Origin: an uncultured bacterium
GTDB taxonomy: Bacteria > Bacillota > Clostridia > Oscillospirales > Acutalibacteraceae
Assembly: GCA_949283655.1 (NCBI GenBank)
Contig: CASDTH010000004.1
Span: 1 to 64,000, forward strand
DNA: 64,000 bases
Direction of reading: 5' to 3'
The position numbers and the translations under genes were made by a program. The notes under the pieces are model-generated. The model saw only the letters and a program-made list of their open reading frames with translations, was not told the DNA's origin and made no database searches. This document shows, piece after piece, positions 50,550 through 59,331 of this stretch (positions within the stretch are counted from its first letter, which is position 1; every line of letters starts with the position of its first letter).

Positions 50550-51293
50550 ATGGACCGGCTGCGGGCAGAAGGGATTACAAAAAGCTTTGGCGGCAAAACG
50601 GTGATTCAGGATGTGAGCCTGACACTGCACGAGGATGAGCTGGTGTGCCTGCTGGGCGTCAGCGGCGTGGGGAAGAGCACGCTCTTCAACGTCCTCTCCG
50701 GCCTGCTCGCGCCGGATAGCGGCCGGGTTCTGCTCGGCGGGGAGGAGATCACCGGCCAGACGGGCCGCATCAGCTACATGCAGCAGAAGGATTTGCTGCT
50801 GCCGCACAAGCGTATTGAGGATAACATCGCCCTGCCGCTCGTTTTAAAGGGCATGCCCCGCAGGCAGGCGCGCGCGCAGGTGCGGCAGGGGTTGGCGGAA
50901 TTTGGCCTGGAGGGGACAGAACGCAAATACCCGGGCCAGCTCTCCGGCGGCATGCGCCAGCGTGCGGCGCTCTACAGAACTTACCTGTTCAACAGCGAGG
51001 TGGCCCTGCTGGACGAGCCCTTCAGCGCACTGGATGCGATCACCAAATCGCAGTTGCACCTGTGGTATCTGGAGATGATGAGCCGGCTGCACATGTCGGC
51101 CATCTTCATCACGCACGATATTGATGAGGCGATTTTCCTCTCCGACCGGATCTATATCATGTCCGGTTCTCCGGGGACGATCTCGCAGGAGATCGAGGTG
51201 CGCCAGCCGCGCCCGCGTACCACGCGCTTCACCGCCTCGGAAACGTTTATGGAATATAAGCGCCAGATTCTGGATGCGCTGAAGATCCAATAA
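50550..51293 (+). CDS. thiZ: ABC transporter ATPase (ThiZ-like)
   Basis: 247 residues; ATG after GGAAGAGG, with an alternative ATG seven codons upstream. Walker A GVSGVGKSTL, Q-loop YMQQKDLLLP, signature LSGGMRQRAALYRTYL, Walker B VALLDEPFSALDA and the H-loop ITHDIDEAIF. It is the ATPase of the thiamine-precursor importer and the last gene of the operon. Confidence 0.9.
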   Translation: MDRLRAEGITKSFGGKTVIQDVSLTLHEDELVCLLGVSGVGKSTLFNVLSGLLAPDSGRVLLGGEEITGQTGRISYMQQKDLLLPHKRIEDNIALPLVLKGMPRRQARAQVRQGLAEFGLEGTERKYPGQLSGGMRQRAALYRTYLFNSEVALLDEPFSALDAITKSQLHLWYLEMMSRLHMSAIFITHDIDEAIFLSDRIYIMSGSPGTISQEIEVRQPRPRTTRFTASETFMEYKRQILDALKIQ

Positions 51294-51321
51294 ACCGAGC
51301 AAAAGCTATCACGATCATACA

Positions 51322-51375
51322 GCCGCCGGAGGCCGCCGCTCCCGAAACGGGCAGAGCGGGCCTCCGGCGGCCCTT
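51322..51375 (+). terminator. Terminator of the thiamine operon
   Basis: Long GC-rich stem: GCCGCCGGAGGCC...GCTC pairs with GAGC...GGCCTCCGGCGGC, followed by CCTTTTG. Confidence 0.85.
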
Positions 51376-51490
51376 TTGCGCGCGCAGAGGGCCTGTCAAC
51401 GGCTTTGTTAAGCGAGGGGGAGGAGGGAAAAATGCGGGCGGAAAAACGAGACGCTCTGCTGCCAAATGGAGGCGAGAGCACGGCCGCCCC

Positions 51491-51519
51491 TTGCCCGGCA
51501 AGGTGAATTTGAGTATAAT
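51491..51519 (+). promoter_or_regulatory. Promoter of the LytTR two-component genes
   Basis: TTGCCC (51491-51496), 17-base spacer, perfect TATAAT (51514-51519). Confidence 0.7.
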
Positions 51520-51569
51520 AACAGTAATTTATGAGCCGCCGTATCGCAGGGCGGAGGAGGGCGGTCAAG

Positions 51570-52283
51570 ATGCGCATTGCGGTTTGTGATGACGAACCGG
51601 CCATGCTGGAGTATCTCGGCGGGCTTGTGCTCCGCTGGGGGGAGCAGCAGGGCGAGCAGGTTGCGGTGGAGCGCTTCCCGAGCGCGCAGGCGTTGTGGTT
51701 CGCTTGGGCGGAGAGCCCGCGCTTTGACCTTTTGCTGCTCGATATCCAGATGGAGGGGATGGACGGCGTGGCGCTGGCGCATAAGATACGGGAGCGGGAT
51801 GAGCGGTGCGTGATCCTTTTCATTACCGGCACGACGGAGTTTATGGCGGAGGGGTACGATGTGTCCGCGATGCATTATCTGCTAAAGCCTGTGGATGAGG
51901 CGAAGCTCTTCGCCTGCCTGGAGAAGGCTGCCGCCCGGCTGCGGCGCGCGCCCCGGCAGCTGCTCCTGCCCGTCGATGGGGTGCAGACGCGCTTTTGCGC
52001 AGAGGATATTTTTTATGCTGAGGCCTTCGCGCACACGGTTTGCATTCACACTGGCGCCTCGCAGGCACAGGTGCAGGTCAGCATCAGTGCGCTGGAGCAA
52101 TTGCTCGCGGGCGAGCCGTTTATCCGCTGCCACCGATCTTACCTTGTGAACTTGCGGCATATCCGCCGCATCGGCAGGGAGGAGCTTTTGCTCGACGGCG
52201 GGGAGAAGCTGCCGGTCAGCCGGCGGCTGTATGCGGCGGTGAACGAAGCGTTTATCCGGTTTTTTAAAGGGGAAGAAGCATGA
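51570..52283 (+). CDS. LytTR-family response regulator
   Basis: 237 residues, ATG after GGAGGAGGG. N-terminal receiver domain with acidic DDE (residues 7-9), phospho-acceptor in LLLLDIQMEGMDG (Asp ~56) and the late Lys in LLKPVD. The C-terminal LytTR DNA-binding domain shows EDIFYAEAFAHTVCIHT and FIRCHRSYLVNLRHIRRI. It overlaps the kinase gene by four bases. LytTR regulators bind pairs of 9-base direct repeats, and a matching pair lies ahead of the ABC genes at 53032-53061. Confidence 0.93.
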   Translation: MRIAVCDDEPAMLEYLGGLVLRWGEQQGEQVAVERFPSAQALWFAWAESPRFDLLLLDIQMEGMDGVALAHKIRERDERCVILFITGTTEFMAEGYDVSAMHYLLKPVDEAKLFACLEKAAARLRRAPRQLLLPVDGVQTRFCAEDIFYAEAFAHTVCIHTGASQAQVQVSISALEQLLAGEPFIRCHRSYLVNLRHIRRIGREELLLDGGEKLPVSRRLYAAVNEAFIRFFKGEEA

Positions 52284-53017
52284 AAAACGGGCTTTTGATC
52301 GCGGGCGCGGCAGTGTTACTGCTCCTGCTGGCGGCAGGAATGGCGCTGCTGGTGCGGCGGCTGGTCAACCGCAGCGCGGAGAAGCGCATCGCCGCCTACC
52401 AGAATGAGCTGATGGAGCGGCACTACCATGAGGTGGAGAATATGTACCGCCAGATGCGCGGCTGGCGGCATGATTACCATAACCATATCCAGACGATGAA
52501 GGCCTACCTCGCCATGGGGCAGGCGGACCGGCTGGAGGGCTACCTCGCCTCTCTTGATCAGGATTTGAACCGGGTTGACACGGTGGTGAAAACCGGCAAT
52601 GTGATGGTGGATGCGATTTTAAACAGCAAGCTCTCCATGGCGCAAGCCAAGGGCATCGCCGTGAACGCAAAGGCGGCGGTGCCGCCGGAGCTCTCGGTAG
52701 CGGAAACGGATTTGTGCGTGATCCTCGGCAATCTCTTAGATAACGCCATGGAGGCCTGCATGAAGCAGGCAGAGCAGGAGGCGCGCTTTATCCGCGTTTA
52801 TATCGGGCGCTTTAAGGGCCAGTTTTATCTCTCTGTGAGCAACTCTGTGGGCGGGCAGCTGCAAAAACGCGGCGGCGTGTATCAGAGCACGAAATCCGGC
52901 AGCCACGGCTTTGGTCTCAAGCGCGTGGATGCGCTCATTGAAAAATACGGCGGCTATCTCAACCGGCAGGATGAGGGCGATGTGTTTGCCACGGAAGTGA
53001 TGCTGCCGCTGGAATAG
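52280..53017 (+). CDS. GHKL sensor histidine kinase (AgrC/NatK-like)
   Basis: 245 residues, short for this class. One N-terminal membrane segment (residues ~5-25) and almost no extracellular loop. The H-box region reads WRHDYHNHIQTMKAYL (SPOR_SPOB/AgrC-type). The GHKL ATPase has LCVILGNLLDNAMEAC and SGSHGFGLKRVDAL. With one membrane helix it may sense a membrane event or its ABC partners rather than a free peptide. Confidence 0.9.
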   Translation: MKNGLLIAGAAVLLLLLAAGMALLVRRLVNRSAEKRIAAYQNELMERHYHEVENMYRQMRGWRHDYHNHIQTMKAYLAMGQADRLEGYLASLDQDLNRVDTVVKTGNVMVDAILNSKLSMAQAKGIAVNAKAAVPPELSVAETDLCVILGNLLDNAMEACMKQAEQEARFIRVYIGRFKGQFYLSVSNSVGGQLQKRGGVYQSTKSGSHGFGLKRVDALIEKYGGYLNRQDEGDVFATEVMLPLE

Positions 53018-53031
53018 GTGGGAGATCCCAA

Positions 53032-53061
53032 ACCGTTCGTGCAGCCAAACGAGCCGTTCAT
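53032..53061 (+). promoter_or_regulatory. LytTR-type direct repeat upstream of the ABC genes
   Basis: ACCGTTCGT, 12 bases, GCCGTTCAT. Each 9-mer fits the LytTR consensus [TA][AC][CA]GTTN[AG][TG], the second with one mismatch, and the spacing is the standard 12-13. A weak CTCGTT (53072-53077), 16 bases, TATGGT (53094-53099) promoter follows, which fits activation by the regulator. Confidence 0.55.
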
Positions 53062-53081
53062 GCAGGAACGGCTCGTTTTTT
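53048..53081 (+). terminator. Terminator after the kinase gene
   Basis: Perfect 11-base stem AACGAGCCGTT/AACGGCTCGTT with an 8-base loop and a TTTTTT tail. It separates the two-component genes from the ABC genes and overlaps the second LytTR half-site. Confidence 0.85.
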
Positions 53082-53124
53082 GCAAAAGCATGGTATGGTA
53101 GCAGCAAAGAAAGGAGGGCTTCTC

Positions 53125-54942
53125 ATGAACAACGCCTCAGAGGAGTACCAAAGGAAATACACGACCCGGGAGAATCTCCGGTTTCTCCTGCGCGGCTTTT
53201 GGCAGTTGGACAAAAAGCAGATGCTGCTGTCGCTGACGCAGCTTTTCCCGCGCATTTTGCTGCCGCTGTTTTCCCTGCTGCTGTCGCGGCTGTTCATCGA
53301 CTGCATCGTCAACCACCGCTCCGCACGGGAATTGATCGTGGCCACGCTGCTTTTCATCCTGGTGTTCGGCGTGCTGCGCATTCTGGAAAAGCACCTCGAG
53401 GTCTCCACCACCCTGCTGGGCGTCAAACGCCGCCACCAGTATTACATCGACCGCTTCGACAAGCTCGTCACCATTCGCTACGATGTGCTGGAAAGCCCCA
53501 ACGGCCGCAAGCTCACCAAAAACAGCGAGCAGTTCATCCGCAGCGAAAATGGCGGCGCACGCGCCTTTTGGGATCACTTCCGCGTGTTGCTGCTGGATCT
53601 GCTGGGCATTGCGGGCTACAGCGCCATCATCGGCGCCGTTCAGCCGTGGCTGATCGTGGTGGTGCTGGCGATCACCATCCTGATTTTCTGGCTGGGGCAG
53701 CTGGACAACAGGCAGCAGGTGAACAAATACCGGCAAATCTCCACCAATTACTTGAAGCACATCTACCTCCAGCGCACGCTGCGGGAATTGACCGCCGGCA
53801 AGGATGTGCGCCTGTTCGGGATGCGGCCTTGGTTTACCGCCAAGCGCCACGACGTCTCGGAAGAACGGTTCGCGATTGACCGCCAATACGGCCGCAAATT
53901 CACTGTCTATGAAACGCTCACCGCCGTGCTGGTGGCGGTGCGGGATTTGACCGCCTACCTCGTCTTTATTGCGCAGGTGCTGCAAGGACGCATGAGCCCC
54001 GCGGATTTTGTGTTCTGCATCGGGCTGGTCATGGGCTTTTCCAACTGGACGCTCAACATCCAAGAGAAGATGCGCTATCTTGACCACGATCTGCGCGAAT
54101 GCGATGAATTCCGTCAATTCCTCGATTTGCCGGATACCCAATTGTGCGACGCGCCGCCCGATCAATCGCTCGCGCCCTGCCGGGTATCGTTTGACCACGT
54201 CCATTTCTCGTATCCGAACGCCAAAGTCCCCGTGCTGAAGGACGTGACCTTCACCGTGGAGCCCGGGGAGCACATTGCGCTTGTGGGCGTGAACGGCGCG
54301 GGCAAAACCACGTGCATGAAGCTGCTGTGCGGGCTGTATTTGCCCGATCAGGGGGAGATCCGCATCGACGGCAAAAAGACCTCCGACTACCGTCCCGGGG
54401 AGCTGCTGCAGCGGTTTTCCGCGCTGTTTCAGGAGTATGTCTCGTTGCCCGTTTCCGTGGCGCAGAACGTCTCCATGCTGCCCGAAGCGGAGACGGATCA
54501 AGCGCGCGTGCGGTTTTGCCTCCAGCAGGCGAGGCTTTTGGAAAAAATCGAACAACTGCCGGACGGCCTCGAGACGCTGCTGGACAAAACGCTCTCCGAA
54601 AACGCCATCGACCTCTCCGGCGGGGAGCGGCAGCGGCTGCTGCTGGCGCGCGCGCTGTACAAATCGGCGCCCATCATTCTGCTGGATGAGCCCACCGCCG
54701 CGCTCGACCCGCTGGCCGAGCAGGAAATGTATCTGCGCTACCACGAAATGACCCACAACCGCACGGCTTTTTACATCTCCCACCGCTTGGCGAGCACGCG
54801 ATTCTGCGACCGCATTTTGCTGCTCGAACACGGCCGCATCGCCGAATGCGGCACCCATCAGCAGCTGATAGACGCGCACGGCAGCTACGCCAAAATGTTT
54901 GAGGTGCAAAGCCGCTATTACCGGGAACAGGAGGAAGCGTGA
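53125..54942 (+). CDS. ABC exporter half-transporter 1 (LytTR-linked)
   Basis: 605 residues, ATG after GGAGGG. An N-terminal type IV exporter membrane domain (six segments) is followed by the nucleotide-binding domain: Walker A GVNGAGKTT, signature LSGGERQRLLLARAL, Walker B IILLDEPTAALDP with a normal catalytic Glu. It overlaps the next half-transporter, so they likely form a heterodimer. Position behind a LytTR system suggests export of a peptide or drug under its control; no precursor peptide gene was found. Confidence 0.9.
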   Translation: MNNASEEYQRKYTTRENLRFLLRGFWQLDKKQMLLSLTQLFPRILLPLFSLLLSRLFIDCIVNHRSARELIVATLLFILVFGVLRILEKHLEVSTTLLGVKRRHQYYIDRFDKLVTIRYDVLESPNGRKLTKNSEQFIRSENGGARAFWDHFRVLLLDLLGIAGYSAIIGAVQPWLIVVVLAITILIFWLGQLDNRQQVNKYRQISTNYLKHIYLQRTLRELTAGKDVRLFGMRPWFTAKRHDVSEERFAIDRQYGRKFTVYETLTAVLVAVRDLTAYLVFIAQVLQGRMSPADFVFCIGLVMGFSNWTLNIQEKMRYLDHDLRECDEFRQFLDLPDTQLCDAPPDQSLAPCRVSFDHVHFSYPNAKVPVLKDVTFTVEPGEHIALVGVNGAGKTTCMKLLCGLYLPDQGEIRIDGKKTSDYRPGELLQRFSALFQEYVSLPVSVAQNVSMLPEAETDQARVRFCLQQARLLEKIEQLPDGLETLLDKTLSENAIDLSGGERQRLLLARALYKSAPIILLDEPTAALDPLAEQEMYLRYHEMTHNRTAFYISHRLASTRFCDRILLLEHGRIAECGTHQQLIDAHGSYAKMFEVQSRYYREQEEA

Positions 54943-56798
54943 TGAAACAACGCAAAGAACAATGGTCGCTGTTTGTGCGCGCGATGCGCGAAACGCAAAA
55001 ATTTGCTCCACACTATTGGCTTGTGCAGGTGCTCGCCGCCTTTTTCGAAGCCGTGCGCCCCTTTCCCATGCTGTGGTTCGGCGCAGCCATTGTGGATGAA
55101 CTCACCACCCTTTGCCGCCCGCGGATGCTGCTGATCGATCTGGCGTGGGGCATCGGGCTGACCCTTGCCGCGCAGGTGGGCTACGCGGTGCTGATGCGTT
55201 ACGCCTGGCCGCTGATCGACGATCACACGTTCGGCGGAGAGGCCGAACAGGTGGAGCAGTTTTTGCTGCGCATCGACTACGAACAGCTGGAGGATCCCGC
55301 GTTCCAGGCCAAGCTGCTGAAGCACCGGGAAATCTCCGAAAACGGCGGCGGTTCCCTGTATGGCCTGCACTACGCGATGCGCATTCTCTTCGTGGGCATT
55401 TTTCAATTGGCGTTCTCCGTCGCCTTGGCCGTGCCGATGCTCGGCGTGCTATTGCGCACTACGGGCGATTCCTTCTGGCAATCCGCGCAGCTGAACTGGT
55501 GCATGGCGGGGATTTTGCTGGTGTGCATCGTGCTGGAGATTCTCTTGAACGCGAAGCTCAACAAAAGCGGCACCTACTACCAGGATCAACTATACCGGGG
55601 AGTGCGGATCTACACGGCCTACGAAGAGCTGCTGGAAAACTACCACTGCGGGAAGGAGCTGCGCCTGTTTCACACCCATCGATTGATCCATGAAAAAACG
55701 GATGAACTGTTGCGTACCTTTATGTTCTCCTGCTACAAAGGAAGCTACGACGACCAGCGCCGCGCTGCAACGCCCATGGCGGTGGTGGAAACCGTGCTCA
55801 CCGGCTGCATTTACCTGTTTCTGGCGCTCAAGGCGATGGCGGGGCTGTTCTCCATCGGCAATCTGGTCAAATACGTGGGCGTGATTCAGCAGCTGGTGCA
55901 GGGCATTTCGTCCATCGGCGCCAGCGTCTCCATGGTGTTCTTTAATCTCCACTATGCGCATTATTATTTTGATATCATTGATACGCCCAACGTGCAGCAT
56001 CCCGGAACGCTGCCGGTGGAAAAGCGCGACGATCACCAGTTTTTGCTATCGTTTGAGGATGTGAGCTTCCATTATCCGGGCAGCGATGCGTTTGTGCTGC
56101 GCCACTTTTCCGCCACCTTCCGCGTGGGCGAACGGTTGGCGGTGGTCGGGCCGAACGGCTCCGGCAAGAGCACGATGATCAAGCTTCTGTGCCGCCTGTA
56201 TGACCCGCAGGAGGGGCGCATCACCCTCAACGGCATCGACATCCGCAAATACAACATCGAGGAGTACCGCACGCTGTTTTCGGTGGTGTTCCAGGATTTT
56301 CAGATCTTCTCCCAGCCGCTGGGCGAAAATGTAGCCTCCGGCACCCAGGTGGACGAACCGCGCGCCGTGCAATCGCTCGAGCAGGCAGGCCTGGGGGAGC
56401 GGCTCAAAACGCTGCCCAACGGGCTGCACACGCAGCTGTATCAAGATTTCGAGGAGGGCGGCGTGGAGATTTCCGGCGGCGAAGCGCAGAAAATTGCGTT
56501 TGCGCGCGCGCTGTATAAAGATGCGCCGTTCATCATTTTGGATGAACCCACCGCTGCACTCGACCCGATGGCCGAGGCGGAGTTATACCAGAGCTTCAAC
56601 CAGTTTGTCGGCGGACGTACCGCGATCTATATTTCCCACCGGCTGTCCTCCTGCCGTTTTTGCGACAAAATCCTCGTATTCGACAAGGGCGAGGCCGTGC
56701 AGTCCGGCACGCATGAATCCCTGTTGGCGGAGAAAGGCGGCTTGTACCACGCCCTGTGGAACGCACAGGCGCAGTATTACATCCCGCAGGAGGAGTAA
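54942..56798 (+). CDS. ABC exporter half-transporter 2 (LytTR-linked)
   Basis: 618 residues; its ATG shares one base with the previous stop (TGATG). Membrane domain then Walker A GPNGSGKSTM, signature ISGGEAQKIAFARAL and Walker B FIILDEPTAALDP. The signature is slightly changed (ISGGEAQ in place of LSGGQ/ERQR) but the catalytic Glu is intact. It pairs with the preceding gene. Both genes use C-ending codons (GCC, ACC, ATC, CGC) more heavily than their neighbours, which may mean recent acquisition. Confidence 0.9.
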   Translation: MKQRKEQWSLFVRAMRETQKFAPHYWLVQVLAAFFEAVRPFPMLWFGAAIVDELTTLCRPRMLLIDLAWGIGLTLAAQVGYAVLMRYAWPLIDDHTFGGEAEQVEQFLLRIDYEQLEDPAFQAKLLKHREISENGGGSLYGLHYAMRILFVGIFQLAFSVALAVPMLGVLLRTTGDSFWQSAQLNWCMAGILLVCIVLEILLNAKLNKSGTYYQDQLYRGVRIYTAYEELLENYHCGKELRLFHTHRLIHEKTDELLRTFMFSCYKGSYDDQRRAATPMAVVETVLTGCIYLFLALKAMAGLFSIGNLVKYVGVIQQLVQGISSIGASVSMVFFNLHYAHYYFDIIDTPNVQHPGTLPVEKRDDHQFLLSFEDVSFHYPGSDAFVLRHFSATFRVGERLAVVGPNGSGKSTMIKLLCRLYDPQEGRITLNGIDIRKYNIEEYRTLFSVVFQDFQIFSQPLGENVASGTQVDEPRAVQSLEQAGLGERLKTLPNGLHTQLYQDFEEGGVEISGGEAQKIAFARALYKDAPFIILDEPTAALDPMAEAELYQSFNQFVGGRTAIYISHRLSSCRFCDKILVFDKGEAVQSGTHESLLAEKGGLYHALWNAQAQYYIPQEE

Positions 56799-56824
56799 GC
56801 GGCCGGACGGAGCGAAAGGCAGTA

Positions 56825-56866
56825 GCCTGCCAATCGATGGGTAAATCGGTTGGCAGGCGTTTTTTT
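56825..56866 (+). terminator. Terminator of the ABC exporter operon
   Basis: 14-base stem GCCTGCCAATCGAT/ATCGGTTGGCAGGC with one G-T pair, 6-base loop, then a run of seven Ts. Confidence 0.92.
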
Positions 56867-56950
56867 CAGTACTTGCCTGACATAGGGGGGCGTTTCCGGT
56901 GGTTTCCAAAGAAAAAGGGAATTTGTCTGTAGTCTATATTTTTGTTTGGG

Positions 56951-56979
56951 TTGACTCCATAATTTTTTTTATTTATATT
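56951..56979 (+). promoter_or_regulatory. Promoter of the PIG-L/GPH operon
   Basis: TTGACT (56951-56956), 17-base spacer, TATATT (56974-56979) in an AT-rich gap. Confidence 0.7.
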
Positions 56980-57028
56980 GTAAACAACAGGTCAATACTC
57001 ACAATATACAGCGAAAAGAGGAAAACAT

Positions 57029-57790
57029 ATGGAAAACGCACCGTTTGATGTTGCGGCGCTGTTGGCCCCGCCAGATATTTTGCAATGTAGGCGGGTGCTG
57101 TGTATCCAGCCACATCCGGATGACAATGAGATCGGCATGGGTGGGGTGATCGCCACGCTCGCCCAAAACGGATGTGAGGTGCACTACCTGACGGTGACGG
57201 ACGGCAGCCAGGGCAATAAGGATCGCACTGCTTCCGCGCAGGAGACCGCCCGCATCCGGCACAAGGAAGCGATCGCAGCGGGAACCTGCCTGGGGGCGCA
57301 GGAGTTCCACTTCCTCGGCCACGAGGATGGGACGCTGTCGGATGTGCTGGCGCTTTCGGCGGAGATTGCATGTGTGATCCGCCAGGTACGGCCGGACGCT
57401 GTTTTTGCGCCGGATCCTTGGCTGGAGTATGAGAGTCATTGGGATCATATTGTCACCGGGCGCGCGGCTGCCAACGCCTTTTTGATGAGCGGCAGAAAGA
57501 ATGTGCCGGGCGCGGAAGGGACGCAGCCCCATTCCGCAGCGGCCATCGGCTATTATTTTACGGCGCATCCCAACACGGTGATTGATGTTTCCACCGTGTT
57601 TGAAAAAAAATTTGAGGCCATTGCGCTGCATGACAGCCAGATGGATGCGCAGACGCTGGCGATGTATCGCGTTTATTTTACCATGAAGGGTCAAGAACTG
57701 GCGCAGGGGCGCGGTTTTGCGCTGGGGGAAGGGCTGAAGGTTCTCTCCCCGTTGCATGTGCACTGCTTTGCCGACGCCGGCCGTATTTGA
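57029..57790 (+). CDS. PIG-L (LmbE-like) zinc deacetylase
   Basis: 253 residues. The family zinc site is clear: QPHPDDNEIGMGG (residues ~31-43) and SHWDHIVTGRA, with TVTDGSQG between them. Such enzymes remove N-acetyl groups from GlcNAc-containing glycans, mycothiol or bacillithiol precursors, or chitobiose. Co-transcription with a GPH sugar transporter points to an imported N-acetylated sugar as substrate; this is inference. 22 bases separate the two genes. Confidence 0.88.
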   Translation: MENAPFDVAALLAPPDILQCRRVLCIQPHPDDNEIGMGGVIATLAQNGCEVHYLTVTDGSQGNKDRTASAQETARIRHKEAIAAGTCLGAQEFHFLGHEDGTLSDVLALSAEIACVIRQVRPDAVFAPDPWLEYESHWDHIVTGRAAANAFLMSGRKNVPGAEGTQPHSAAAIGYYFTAHPNTVIDVSTVFEKKFEAIALHDSQMDAQTLAMYRVYFTMKGQELAQGRGFALGEGLKVLSPLHVHCFADAGRI

Positions 57791-57812
57791 CCGAACAGAA
57801 AGGAGAAAAAGT

Positions 57813-59132
57813 ATGGCAATTGAAAAAGCCAAACGCTATAACCGGCCGTGGCGGTATGCGCTGATGATGTTTGGGCTATCCGTTGCAGGGTATATGTATA
57901 CGACGTACGGCACCTATTTTTACACGGAGCAGGTTGGGCTGACGATGGCCTCCATTGCTTTGGCCAACACGATCTATGCGATATGGGATGCCTTCAACGA
58001 CCCGATCGCCGGCTATTTATCCGACCGTACCCGTACCCGCTGGGGCCGCCGTAAGCCCTGGCTTCTGGTTAGCGTTCCTGTTTTTATCGCCGCGTCAATC
58101 CTCTTTTTCAGCCCGCCCGCCGCTTTGGGCACCGGCGTAGGCCTAGTTGTTTATTTCACCTTCTTTTTGATGCTGACGGAAACGGGGAACACGATTTCCA
58201 CGGTTAACTACCACTCTCTGCTGCCGGAGCTGTACCGCGATGAAAAGCAGCGCAACCAGGCCAATTCGCTGCGCCAGGCCATGCAGCTTGTGGGGATGAT
58301 TATTGGCGTTTCTCTGGTGCCAATGATCACCAGCCGCATCGGCTACCCGAATACGGCCTTGCTGCTGGGGCTCCTCAGCGGTGTATTGCTCCTCTATTCT
58401 ATTCTGGGCTGTAAGGAGCGCAGCGAATTCAGCAGCAGCCGGCAGCCGGGCCTTTGGGCTTCCTTGAAGGCACTGGCGGCAAACAGGAACTTCTGGATGG
58501 TGGCCATCTCCCACTTCTTTTATCAATCCACAAGCGCACTGCTGCTGGCGGGCATCCCTTTTTATATCAAATATACGCTGGAGCTCCCGGATCAAAACGC
58601 CACTTTCCTGTCGGCAGCGGTGTTTGTCAGTGCGATTCCGGCCATGTATCTTTGGTATCGCCTGATCAACCGCATCGGCACGCTGAAGTGCTGGCGCATC
58701 GCCTTGGCGTGGCTCGGCCTCTCCCTGGTGCCGATGTATTTCATTCATTCCCTGTTGCCGGCCTGCCTGTGCGGCGTATTGGTGGGCATCGGGATTGCTG
58801 GCGTAACGGCCAACCTGGATATGGTCAATTCCACCTTGATTGAAGATGACGCTAGGCGGAACGGGGTGCGCCGCGAGGCGACCTTCTTTGCAGGCATCAG
58901 CTTTATCAGCCGCCTCTCCAGCCTGACCCGCAGCGGCGTTTATATGCTGGTGTATGTGCTGTTTGGCTTTGAATCGGGGGATAATCCGGGGACGATGCCA
59001 GGTACGGCTGCCCGTTTTATGATGATTGTTTTCCCCATCGCGCTTATGGCGCTGTCGTTCCTGTTTTCACTGCTTGTTCGCTTGAAAGCAGCGAGCGCGC
59101 CGGCCGAAGCAGAGCGGGCTGCGGAAGAATAA
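57813..59132 (+). CDS. GPH-family (MFS_2) sugar transporter
   Basis: 439 residues, ATG after AAAGGAG. Twelve hydrophobic segments; the GPH signature AIWDAFNDPIAGYLSDRTRTRWGRR lies near residue 50. It should import a glycoside by cation symport. Unlike the paralogue at 20.9-22.8 kb it has normal length and no charged insertion. Its partner in the operon is the PIG-L deacetylase. Confidence 0.88.
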   Translation: MAIEKAKRYNRPWRYALMMFGLSVAGYMYTTYGTYFYTEQVGLTMASIALANTIYAIWDAFNDPIAGYLSDRTRTRWGRRKPWLLVSVPVFIAASILFFSPPAALGTGVGLVVYFTFFLMLTETGNTISTVNYHSLLPELYRDEKQRNQANSLRQAMQLVGMIIGVSLVPMITSRIGYPNTALLLGLLSGVLLLYSILGCKERSEFSSSRQPGLWASLKALAANRNFWMVAISHFFYQSTSALLLAGIPFYIKYTLELPDQNATFLSAAVFVSAIPAMYLWYRLINRIGTLKCWRIALAWLGLSLVPMYFIHSLLPACLCGVLVGIGIAGVTANLDMVNSTLIEDDARRNGVRREATFFAGISFISRLSSLTRSGVYMLVYVLFGFESGDNPGTMPGTAARFMMIVFPIALMALSFLFSLLVRLKAASAPAEAERAAEE

Positions 59133-59162
59133 AAGCCGGATGGTAGCCGGCGGAGTTCAGTT

Positions 59163-59193
59163 GCGGGAGCCAAAAGGCTTCCGCATCTTTTTT
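59163..59193 (+). terminator. Terminator of the PIG-L/GPH operon
   Basis: Stem GCGGGAGCC/GGCTTCCGC with one G-T pair, 4-base loop, then ATCTTTTTTG. Confidence 0.85.
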
Positions 59194-59246
59194 GCAGCAC
59201 AGAGCCCCCCTGGAGGTTTGCAGCAAACGGAAGCCGGGAATAGAAG

Positions 59247-59289
59247 CCGGAACGCCTGCGCGCACTTTTTTGCGCCGCAGGCGTTCCGG
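59247..59289. terminator. Large hairpin between convergent genes
   Basis: CCGGAACGCCTGCG pairs with CGCAGGCGTTCCGG, with a further GCGCA/TGCGC stem and a T run in the loop. It lies just past the CAP-protein stop (minus strand) and may stop readthrough from either side. Confidence 0.5.
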
Positions 59290-59331
59290 TTCCCTTGGCT
59301 GAGCCTGGTGTTCGTTCTCTACAAGCCGTAT

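Noticed and set aside
53137..55011. 624-codon open frame on the minus strand opposite the exporter genes
   Set aside because: His/Gln/Arg-rich translation with no family features; it mirrors the ABC exporter codons.
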